Positions 22,290 to 32,800 of a stretch of 64,000 nucleotides of DNA are shown piece after piece. Below the pieces are notes generated by a model. The model saw nothing but the letters and a program-made list of their open reading frames with translations, was not told where the DNA came from and made no database searches. Source of the DNA: Plasmopara viticola. Its lineage: Eukaryota > Oomycota > Peronosporomycetes > Peronosporales > Peronosporaceae. The stretch is from contig MBPM02000016.1 of NCBI GenBank assembly GCA_001695595.3, positions 620,001-684,000 of the forward strand, given 5' to 3'. Position 1 is the stretch's first letter; every line of letters begins with the position of its first letter. The translations under genes and the position numbers were made by a program.

Positions 22290-23130
22290 CGCAATGACGA
22301 AGAGTGAAATTGTGCAAGAATTGATTCGCATGCGAATTTGCTTCAGCAAGTGATGGAAAAGAACCGTTAGTACGACTATGATCAAATTAACAAGAAGCTA
22401 CTCAAAGGCTCAAAATTGCCTCATAAAATCATCATAGGTAAGAACAATGAAATTCCAGGCCCGGAAAAAAGAAGCATACAAGCGTCCCAACTTCGACTGA
22501 CACAGATGCTACTATGGAAGAGCCCACTGCACCAGAAGATGCACCAAGAAATTTCTATAGTCGAAGAAATGGCGTTGCCAAAAAGGCTGTAAATACTCGA
22601 GCATACATCGAAGGAAAAAAGACTTTGAGAAAGATGTTGGATGACCATGTTCTGAATTATTTAAAACAAGCGAACAGAGCTCACAAGAGAGGGTTAAAAT
22701 CGAAAACGTCAAGAAATGGCCACTAAGTTTGGTGACAAAGTCATGAAAAAATTATTGAACGTTGGTAAGAAAATAAAGTGCAACTCCCCCAAATAAATCT
22801 TTCATTGACAAACGAGCGATGAGAAACGCTGCTTAGCGAGCTGACCCGGAAACCTCGCTTTCTCGACAATTATTTAAGAATCGGATGAGGAGGAGAGCAG
22901 TGATGAAGAAACTAAAGAAGTAAGGAGACTGGCGGCGCTAGATCCTGGCATAAATATATATATATATATATATATACTGACGATATCAATAGCTACAAAA
23001 GTCAATTTGCAGCAAACTTATACGACGGTGCTCGACATAGATTTGGCGAAGCTGTCGATAAACGCAAGGGCAAAGACTTTTCCGTAGACAATGCTCCTCA
23101 ACCGCCAAGAAAGCTTAAAATGAAATGAGA
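22290..23130 (+). pseudogene. Downstream viral-element reading frames, unassigned
   Basis: Follows the capsid relic on the same strand. Starts MTKSEIVQELIRMRICF, continues after breaks with NFYSRRNGVAKKAVNTRAYI and HVLNYLKQANRAHKRGLKSK, and ends with YDGARHRFGEAVDKRKGKDF. Strongly basic helical composition, as in DNA- or capsid-binding minor proteins. It is interrupted by stops and by an AT microsatellite. Role unknown. Confidence 0.35.
22953..22976. repeat. AT dinucleotide microsatellite, about 12 units
   Basis: Uninterrupted alternating A and T within the decayed reading frame downstream of the capsid gene. Confidence 0.9.
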
Positions 23131-23465
23131 TGCTATGTATCAGTACAAAGCTGTAATGATAGGCTGGCTCGATAGACTCTTTATCTAAAGTTAACATTGC
23201 TCAAGTAATTATTTTTTTTACTCATTCACATTTTTTACTTAAATTTGATGTCAGCGCGCCAAATTGAGAAATTAAGAGTATTTTAATATCCTTCCAAATT
23301 TTTGTCGCCTTCTTCTTTGATATTTTCATTCTGCATAACGCTGAACATTTTTACACGCTTTCAATGCATCCTGCGCAATCAGTCCAAGTTTTGCTCGAGT
23401 CTCTCCTTTCTAGTTGAAACTGACTGGTTCCAACCGATCTTATTGGTCCAAGGCTTTAGTACTGA

Positions 23466-24050
23466 CCAGCGGAAACCACATATCGGGTCATCGTTCGAGA
23501 ATATCTGTCGATGTCGATCTGGAGTGAGTCACCGCTGAGTCACCATGAGCCAACACTAGGCCATCACTATGATAACTTATCAGCGTATTTCATTTCGATG
23601 TCCATTCATCCTCTAAGTCATTGTAGAAGGATCTCTATTTACTCAAGTCACCTGAGTATTCGCTTCAATCCCCTTAATTTAAAAGGTTTAGTTTTGAGCG
23701 TTTTCTTATCACAAATTTCTCAACTTGCTGATTATTATCTTTAATTCGATTTGTGGCTGCACGAATTTTGATATCTGCAGTACCGCTTGACCGGTATTAA
23801 AAAAAATTTATTTCATTTGGGGTATTGTAAAGTTACTGACACATGAATAATGATTACTGTCGATGCTGAAAAGGACTAAACTTTTACTCTTCCACCTCTG
23901 CGTGCTCTAACAGATACAACGTTAAGCAATCATCACAAACACGAGCTTCCTTCGTGTCCGGCGGTTCAAGCAATTTTCTACCAGAGGGCTCACCACAGAC
24001 CGAAGAGCTGCATTTTCGACGATGATGGCGCGATCAAAAAAGCTTGGTGA
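23466..24050 (+). repeat. Direct repeat, copy B (pairs with 19244-19920)
   Basis: 23466-23670 is nearly identical to 19244-19447; 23765-24050 matches 19638-19920 with more divergence. The spacer between the two blocks is shorter and different here, and lacks the GGTGACTCA motifs seen in copy A. It ends next to the CRN relic. Confidence 0.9.
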
Positions 24051-24083
24051 ATGAGCACCGGCAGAAGGAGATGTGCAAACGAT

Positions 24084-25277
24084 TCAGCGAGAGATAGGCA
24101 AACGATTTAGCACTGCTTTAATACTAGTTCCGCTCGGGGTGTCGAAGTAACTGATGATGAGTCGGCCAACGAGATGATCCACCTCTTCATGCCCGTCATT
24201 GACAAGATTCTGCTTGGAGTGGTACTTGGTAATGTCGATATTCGCTAGTTGCGCCAGCGTCGTTCCCAAATATGTCCAATCGCGGAGCTTCGATCCTTGC
24301 AACTTAGCCACATCCAAGCGAAACTGATCGGTGACCTTGAGAATGGGATCCCAAAGCTTACCGCACCCCCAAAACCAACCAGCGTGGCGACAATTTGTTC
24401 CCCAAAATGAAGCATAATTTTCGCGGGTTTCAAATCAGCGAAGCAATACGTCTTCGCATGGATATGGCAAAGTGCTTAAAAGCAATTGTGCGCAATGGTA
24501 ATCATTGCTCAAAGACCAATTGGAGACTGTTACGTGAGCAAGCCAGTAGCACACCGAGCAAAGAACGGCATCACGTTAATATGCCGCTGCTCGTTTTCGG
24601 TATTTTCTGTGGAAAATGACTTGAGAAACTGAGCAATATTCGCGCGACTTCCCAACGCGAAATTGACATCAACCTTTCTCTGAAACACTTGCTTGGACAT
24701 CGCACCATACACTTTCGCAACCAAAATTGCACCAAATCTGAAATAGGCATAGTAGAAGGCAGATTTCGCTTGACCTTGGCTCAAATTGAGCGGACCATCC
24801 AGTAAAACCTATATTTTGTTACAGTCGCCCGCTTTGACGTCCGGAGAAGCGCTTCAGATCCGTTCAAGCGTTCAATCAGCGATCAAGTCTGCGACACGAA
24901 ATGCCATTGGAATCCGTGAAGGACCTTGCTGAGTCTTTGTTGAAAAGATAATTCAGTTAACAAGTGGCGAATTAAACTCGGACCCGCTTCAGGTTACCGC
25001 GAACATCCATAACACCTGCGCGCCTAGGCGCTTGCACAGTAAGCGCATCCTTCTTTGAACCACCAAACGACCTAATTGGTAAATCTACCTCCAACGCCAC
25101 ACCGCTCGCGAAGACTGTGAGGTCGGCCGCTATCACAGTCGCAGGGAGAGCACGGGACACTTTTGCAAACACTGCGTCTCGCAACGAATCCACATCGTCA
25201 ATTTCCACGACAACAGCATCAGCCGACGTCAGAGCGTTCCCATCTTTGCCCACGAGCTGGAATTGTTTCCGCGCCAA
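24084..25277 (-). pseudogene. Crinkler (CRN) effector with kinase-like C-terminal domain, decayed
   Basis: 25277-24972 encodes a ubiquitin-fold CRN-type N-terminus: VEIDDVDSLRDAVFAKVSRA, AADLTVFASG and the typical end FGGSKKDALTVQAP. Downstream on the same strand, in shifting frames, are SQGQAKSAFYYAYFRFGAIL, VDVNFALGSRANIAQFLKSF, VMPFFARCA, ALCHIHAKTYCFADLKPAKI, then ATLVGFGGAVSFG and DWTYLGTTLAQLANIDI. This is the order of a protein-kinase-like CRN C-terminal domain. The HRDLKPxN loop reads CFADLKPAK (Asn to Lys) and DFG reads GFG, so the metal-binding residues are lost; frameshifts also break it, and no ATG opens the N-terminal frame. CRNs are secreted proteins that act in host plant nuclei. 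This copy makes no full-length product. Confidence 0.72.
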
Positions 25278-25486
25278 TGCATTTCTGCCGCAGATTCAAG
25301 TATGGCAATTAAAATTACCTCAAATGAGTTTGAATGCTGTCTCAAGCCTCTTTTTTCTGATAATTCCTCAATTCATTTGTAAACACATGAGCATATTTGA
25401 TAGCACTGAAGCACCTCAGTAAGTACGATATCGTTCTAGAGCAGCGCTTATGGAACCTTGAATTTCGCACACATAATATGAATGCT

Positions 25487-25957
25487 TGCTTTATCACCGC
25501 ACTAAGCTTTTGACGAAGAACTCATGACTTCGTTTGTCTCTTCCACGTATTGGAGAGACTTCCGAGTTTGAGCACAAGTGTTTTCTTGCCCAGTTTTCGT
25601 GCACAGAGGCAGTTCTCGCCGCTGTTGTCAGTTCTCTTCAAAGCACTGCTGACCGCCGCTAAACCTTTGCCGTTGCCATAGTCGTCCGCGTCTCTGCTCG
25701 ACAACACTGACCTCGACAATTTACGAGTGGTAAGGCTCCTTAATTTGCTAGATGATGATAGGTATAGTACCATAAGTCCAGATTTTCCGCTATTTGACAC
25801 TGATAACGACGAGGCCGTTTCAGCAAACCAAGCGTGCCGCATGTTTTTGCTGGTGTGGATTATAATGTGTACGAGAAGTGCACTACATTGAATCGACATA
25901 CGCTGCTTCACACTTAGTCACGACTCGAAGTCAATGTGACGCAAGTTCGTGAGTTTA
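25487..25957. repeat. Copy B of a direct repeat shared with 10080-10335
   Basis: Same orientation as copy A but longer by an internal segment of roughly 180 bp. On the minus strand, 25899-25522 is an open frame from ATG (MSIQCSALLVHIII...), about 125 codons, with a hydrophobic start and a polar Ser/Arg/Asp-rich region (KLRSLTTRKLSRS, then RDADDYGNGKG). It could be a degenerate RXLR-type secreted protein (RSLT in place of RxLR), but the support is weak. Confidence 0.6.
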
Positions 25958-26219
25958 TCTACATCGTGACTGGTCAGAGCCAATCTGAAAGAATACAATG
26001 CAGCTGATCCACGAGCCATCTGGATAAAGCGTACAGTACGAGACCGGCACCTGATTGCTTTTTGAGACATTCTTTCTGCTGGCACGTGGCTTGTTTTATA
26101 AATCCTTGTGGAGCTTAGTAGGCGGCATATTGACTACGATGCGCCCAGACTAAGTTTCGCATCATGGCGATGAACGTCACGGACAAAGGACGGCGGAACT
26201 TGATGCTTGTCGAGTGATG

Positions 26220-26880
26220 TTGTCTTCGATTAAGCTGACACGTTTTCTGTTTCAGTCTGCAAGGAATGTCCTCGAGTTATTCGAAAACAACCAATCGCCG
26301 CAAAATTTGCTTTGTCTATACCGGACCTTCTCACATAAAAGTCTTTATTGATGCCAAGACAACGTCATGGTGCGTACAATAAATATATTTACAAGTGACT
26401 AATTTTACAACTAGTTTTTTTAATTGATACGTAAAGGTCCAAGGGCAATGGTATCAGTGAACCCGTAGCTGAAGCGGACGATGCGTATCTGCTGCAGTTT
26501 TGTAGCGGGGTCGTTTCAGCGTCTAATCACTTTCGGATTGAGGCTGAGTCCAATGAGCCAATTGATGTTGCTTTTGTTGGCCATTTTGTCGAAGTGATGA
26601 CTCCAGAACTACAAGAGCTCGCCAACGCGTTGCCGTCTTGGACTGTTATTGCATCTGCGGTATCAACGTGGACCAAAGTGCAAATTTTAAAAACCGAGGC
26701 CTAATGAAAGTACCCGTCGTATACAAGCCTGAAGATTGTTTACGACGCGTACTTTCATTAGGCATCTTTCAGCAAAGCATGAACGAGGCGTACTTTCATT
26801 AGGCATCGTCAGCAAGTGTTGAAATTTTGGAGTACGACCATGGTGATTGGCATATCTTGTTGCTATAAAACCTTTTTCTT
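26220..26880 (+). pseudogene. ERMP1-like M28 peptidase, C-terminal part, copy B
   Basis: The plus strand reads KICFVYTGPSHIKVFIDAKT, then after a non-coding gap GISEPVAEADDAYLLQF, EPIDVAFVGHFVEVMTPELQ, ELANALPSWTVIASAVSTW, ending at a stop near 26703. The TPEL...ALP.W ending fits the lumenal C-terminus of ERMP1-like peptidases. The segment is an inverted copy of 10870-11480. Only the 3' end of the gene is present. Downstream, the 19-bp phrase CGTACTTTCATTAGGCATC occurs twice (about 26750 and 26790) and once, in the opposite sense relative to the repeat, at about 10980. Confidence 0.55.
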
Positions 26881-26889
26881 ACGCCGCTC

Positions 26890-29800
26890 TTAAATTAATG
26901 GCATTTTGTTACCTCTCACGAGATCACTTGCTTCGTTTCTAAGGCCTTTAATGGACAAGATATGTCTTGGTTCCGGAAAATTATTGTCGTTATCACTTTT
27001 TTTTAAAATGTATTCGCGACCGAACCTCACTCAGGAGCCTCGTTTAACAGTCACTTTGACCTCCTTGATACAGTATACAGCTTAATACGGAAGTGACGGC
27101 TGTTATCAATCCTGAGTTGAATACATGATGGATATCCCTGCATCTCATGATAAAATATGGGCTGAACATGTTAATCTTACCGAGACAGCTTCAGTATTTA
27201 AGCTAAAATGTCTTCTTTGCACCCGGTAAACTATCGGTAATGTTACTGGTAGAGCATAATTAATATTTTGAATATAATTTCATGAGGATATCACACATAG
27301 AGCTAAGTAAAAAGCACATAAATACACTAATTGCTGTGACATGCTCAATATGCAAACCAATGCCTGTTGAGCACCAAAAGCCATTTCTTAAAGCTCCTTA
27401 CTAAGAAAAACTAGCTTCATCTCAAATTTTGGCTGCATGTAACGACTCGTTACATCAACACATCAAATACAAAACACACAAATACTCTTCTACTTTTTTA
27501 CAAAGAGTTAGTTCTTTTATAACGATAACCGAACAAGAGGCTGCCGGTCGACATAAGCAAGCCAAAATGACCGAGCCAACTCCAATGAAGATCGTTCTGG
27601 CTTGCACAGGTGTTTCTGCACAAACACAGAGGGCGGAGGCCGTGCTTATTACAAAGTGTGCGCTAGCACAAAATGATGTACCTGTGCTTTGCCACAGCTC
27701 CAAACCAGCTCACCCACCAGAGAGCAGCTGAATTCTGTTAGAGTATCTCACTATACACCAGCGGGAAACGCGAGCCTACAGCTCCATCGCGTTCGGTGAT
27801 CCGCAGACACCTCTGCATTCGAGCGATTGATACGACAAGACCTTATCGGGCTTTTATCCCAGTAGAGCAGCAAAGAAGCCTCGACGTCATATAACGCTGA
27901 CAATATAGCATTATTGCTCTAAATACGCTCCTGCAGGTGCTATACTTAATGCAAGACTCACCGGTCATACGAAAGGCCTCACACAAAGACACAAGGAAGT
28001 CTGGAATTCCAAGTCAAAGAACCGACGTGGAGCGCACTCATTTGTGACAACACCAAATTTAAATACCAGGAAAATGATGGTGAGGTCAGAGACTACAAAC
28101 ACATACGTCAAATGTGTTCAGTGGCTGAAGCCACTGATTAAGTAGACAAAGGACTGCGTGGCTCGCCGGCCACTGGATACCGACGGAAGTCACCGTCGTG
28201 TAAAGGTTCTACTCGTCGAAGGTACTCTCTTCATTGATGGCTCAGCTTTGGCATATACGATGCTAAGCGCTAGAAGCGTAAGGCTTGAGCGCCTGCATGA
28301 TGTCATACAAAGCAACTCTTAAGCGCAAAGACAAAAACCACAACTTACATACGAAGCGCCCTTTGCGTCTGATAGTTAATCGTCGGGCAGTAGTGCTGGA
28401 ACCGATTTACTGGACTACATGTTCCACATGAAACACCGCCGACTTATGTAATTAAAAAGTTCCGAAGAAGACCGCCTCTATCCCAAGCTTGTGCTATCTA
28501 CAGGAAAAGCAGGAGCTCCTGGATGAACATGTGTACGCGCTTGAGATTTCTCTAGAGATTGGCTCTGGCGGTCAGCCCGCGGCTTCTTGGGGGAAGTTCT
28601 ACACCGCTATGGTACTTGCAAAAAAAGACAATCTCCTCTGACCATACGAGTCGCGAGCAACACAGTCGGATCGACCTCAGCGCATCGTCTCTTAATTGCA
28701 TCAGAAAGTTCCTTCCCTTCGTAAAAGCCTCCAGACTTGGACAGCAGCTCAAAATGCATCGCTTCATGGTTACGCAGCTCATTAGCCTACTGGCACTACA
28801 GGATGTTGTATGTGCGCCTGTATTCGCTTTACTACAAGAATTCAAAGCGGGGGTGACGCTTTGAAAGATGCTGTGGCCACCTCGAGTCTAAAGTGAGGCT
28901 CGTTGACATCAGCTTAAGAAGTCCGAAGGTGTTTCTCGATCCATGCTACGATAGATCTTTGCCTTATAAAGTTGCGAATTACTACAAAATTATAAGAAAG
29001 GTAAGATCCAACAATTGGCGATGGACAGGCCAATTTGTGGCCTTAACGTTTCTGAATCATAAATGGGCGGACCTCAGCGGTCAGCGACGCCACTTAGGCA
29101 CAACGACTGCAAAATTTATAAATTTAAAATATAATCTAACACAAAGGTGCTCGTCGCTTTACAACGGTAACGTGACCGATTGTGTTGCAGACGAAAATAT
29201 ATTTTGGTAGATATATGCACACAAGTTAGCAATAAATCGCTATTGATAGGAAAGCTATTAACATCACTGAACTTATCGCATATCTGAACCATGAAAAGGC
29301 TGCTTATACACCAGGCAAAACACACTAGCTTTAAAGGCCGATCTTATAACCCATATACCTTCGCTTTGGGTACGCGCTCTCCTGCCTAGGTGTCGAGCTA
29401 TAAGTTGAGTATCACCTGTGAGACTATAACTATCATTTTGTTATTTCAAACACATACAAAGGGGTGTTTGAGGAAGTTTACCTTTTGAAAATCGTCGCAT
29501 TATAGTGGACGTGCTTCCTACTTTACAAGCAATATAAGTGCGTTTGTCATATAACGTTTAGAACTATAAAACGTTGGCGGCCTCCACTACAAGGATGATT
29601 TGCCCAGAGTTTGAGTTTTTATTTTAATGATCCCTTCGTAGCAAATTTGCCGCGTACGACGATCTTTTGAGTACATGCGAAGAATAGATCTTAGTCACCC
29701 TTCAGGTAAAATTCAGCCGCAAACAGCCCCGCTCCCTTGAATGTCATATTTGATTAATCCGTCGACCTTGAGGCTCCCGAGGAGTAGATTCTCTTGTGAT

Positions 29801-32800
29801 CGCTAACTCAGGATCGGATTTAAGGACCATGAGTAGCACCGAACAAAGTAGCAAGTGATGAGAGTTCAGCAGCAGCCAAAAAAAAAACTTGCACCAGTGG
29901 TACACGTGCATGAACAGAGTCATGAAAGCTTACTTTTGTGCTGATAAAGTGCTACAAGCAAGTAAAGAAGTGCGGTTAGCCAAAATGGATTGACGATTCT
30001 CTATGAGAATGTAACCAGAATATATTAAGGCTTGAATTCTTCTAATGCAAAGACGCATTTATCAATGCTTGTGTAATCATATGGAATTGACACTTGTCTG
30101 CAGTTGTGTACAATGTTGCTCTATATGATCTTAATACTGGCATTAGGTGCCTTTAGTCATACTTAGAGCGGCTAGGTAGCTAGACTACGTCTAGTTATCG
30201 ATGAGTCAGTACTATAAGCTGACTAGGGGCTACCAAGGACAGTGAACGACCGTAAGTGTCAGAACTGAACGCTAAGGAGAGTCTTAAGAAAGATGCCGAT
30301 CCTTGCCTTGTTGGATCTTGGGATCTGCCGACGGTAAACCCTTTCATACATCACAATGTGAGAAAAGGCCTCTATAGAAAACCGAGCGGCTTACTAATAG
30401 CAGCTGCTCAAGGCACAAAAAGTTAAAAAATAATCTCCGGAAGACTTATTGAGTTGAGACATGTACAAAATTATCTCTGAAAGACTTATTGTGCTGAGAC
30501 ATGTACGAGACATGATGGCTGAGACAACGTATATAAAGCGCGCGTTTGCTCTGAGAAAAAAGGCGAAACACAAGTGCATGTACTGTATCCGGCTTTAGGC
30601 TTGGGGGAATTATGAAATTGCCTAATAGATTTTATATAGAAGAGACTGGTGTTGATCGCAGCATATCACTATGGCGCTGGAAATTACCGCAGCACCAGTA
30701 GCTATCCGCCGAATACCAAGACCACCTATATTTATTTTGGCCGACGGCAGAGCGACCAATATAGTGAAAAAAGTGCTGTGAATTTTGATTGACTACTGCG
30801 GTTGGTGCCATTAGTGTTCATCAGAGGCTATAAGTCGCGTGGATAGACTGCGGAAATGATGAGCTGTTGTTGACGAGATGCGCATCATGCACTAGCACAC
30901 ACGTTGGTCATCGGCTTTTAGTGACGGCTATGTTTGCAGTGCTTCCGCCCGTTGCCCAGCCAGAATGATCTAGAGCGCTTAAGCTATAAGTAGGACATCA
31001 GGCAGGGGATCTGCTGGTCAATCGGTAGTGTCAATTACGGAAACAAATCAAATAAGCTTAAGGTGTTATTAAAAGGTCAAATTTGCTACGAAGCCTGCTC
31101 TTGTCGCTCACAAAATCTCCACTTTGGGTCGACTCTTTCCAACCTGAGTTGCCGTACTATGCCTCGAGCGCTATTTTGGGGTAACACCGCTCTAAAGGGT
31201 CTGACTTATAAAAATATGAAATGCAGATGAGGGTTCATCTTCCAAATTATACGATGTCTATGCATTCAAGCAATTGCAGACATCCACTAGAAAGGCGCTT
31301 CACCATGAAGAATTACAAATAATTGAGTAGTTTTTTTTGAGAACACAGGAGTTACCTCGACAAGCTAAGCAAACGAACAACTCTGTCGGCATCGTGTAGT
31401 GTACGTATGGAAAAAAGCTCCAATCACGATGCATGTATCTCGCTTTGTTGAGCGATGGTAACCGTACTGAACTAACAGCTATCAAATCATAATTGCGGCT
31501 TCAATGATCAGGTGCACGGTATACAGTCAACTGAAATAATCACTCTATATTACTCGGCAAAGTCTGAGATATATTTTATCAAAGCGATCAAAAGTCTTCG
31601 AACATGCTGATAGCTGCTCACTTTTTGCCAGACCTTGTCCGTCAATTTTATTCCACTACCGAGTTACATGAGGAAAACTCTGTTCTCAAAGCCCTTTACC
31701 ACGGAAATTGCTGGGTCACTTTAGTGCCGAGATAACAGCTAGTCTCCATTAAATTACATACCAAAACAAACACGTGTTGGTAATAAAAAATAAGTGACAG
31801 CTGGGACTCGGTACTATGGTTGTACTATTGATTGTTGTCACTGGCGGAGTGGCATTTCGTAATAACTCTTGAAATGAGCGTCGCAGTGAAATAAACGTTG
31901 CCTAAATACAACATCTCGTATACAGCTATTTCTTTTTATAGCCTAGGATCACGTGCTTGTTATTCTAGCACTTGACGTACAAGGTATCGTCTAACCTTTG
32001 GCGTGCTGAAAAAGGGTTTCAACCTAAAATTTGTCCCCAAATTTTCGTGAGTGAGTGCTACGCTGTACAAGAACTCTATAGAATTACAACCAATACCAGG
32101 TATCGCCATTTCTAGCGTCAATGATGTAAAGCTGCAAGCCAGCTGAGGTGGTCACGATTGCTTAGCTGATATGCTGCGCTAACGCTGGGACGCAAATAGT
32201 CAAGAAAAACAAAACGAAGTAATCCAGCTTAAAGCTAGCAAATATTTTGTTTATTGGAGGTTTCGTACAATAGAAGGACAATGGTGCGATAAGAGACATG
32301 CAAAGTATTTCCAAAATAGTAGCAAGCTAACCACACGCTTCAAAAAACCGCCGTATTTTGTAAATTGTGATTAATACTACATCTGCGAAGGTGGAGATGG
32401 TAAATTTCGTATTGTTTGCTTAGAAATCGTGATAACGCATATTGGCTTTTTATTTAGCTCCCTAAAAATAGCAGTGAGCGCCAAATAAGGTAATATTGCT
32501 TTCCGACAATAATTTTACTGTAACAAAAAGTATTTTTATCGTGCCTGCAACCTTGCTTGTTGATTATTTAAAATGGCTAGTCGATCTTTATACAATTTAA
32601 GACACCAATCTGGCAATGATCCTAGTCATAATCTACAGCTATCGACATTTATGATAGAAAAATTAATAGTTACACTTAAAATTACACCATTTGATCCTAT
32701 GCTTCTCACCAAAGTAATGTTCGTACCTGTTGTTCATAAGGCTTTTCCGTAAGGGACCTGAGCACTTACGTACGAGCAAAAAATTTGTAGGCCGAATCCT

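Noticed and set aside
28559..28864. Plus-strand 101-codon frame
   Set aside because: No domain, stops on both sides, no second copy; not supported as a gene.
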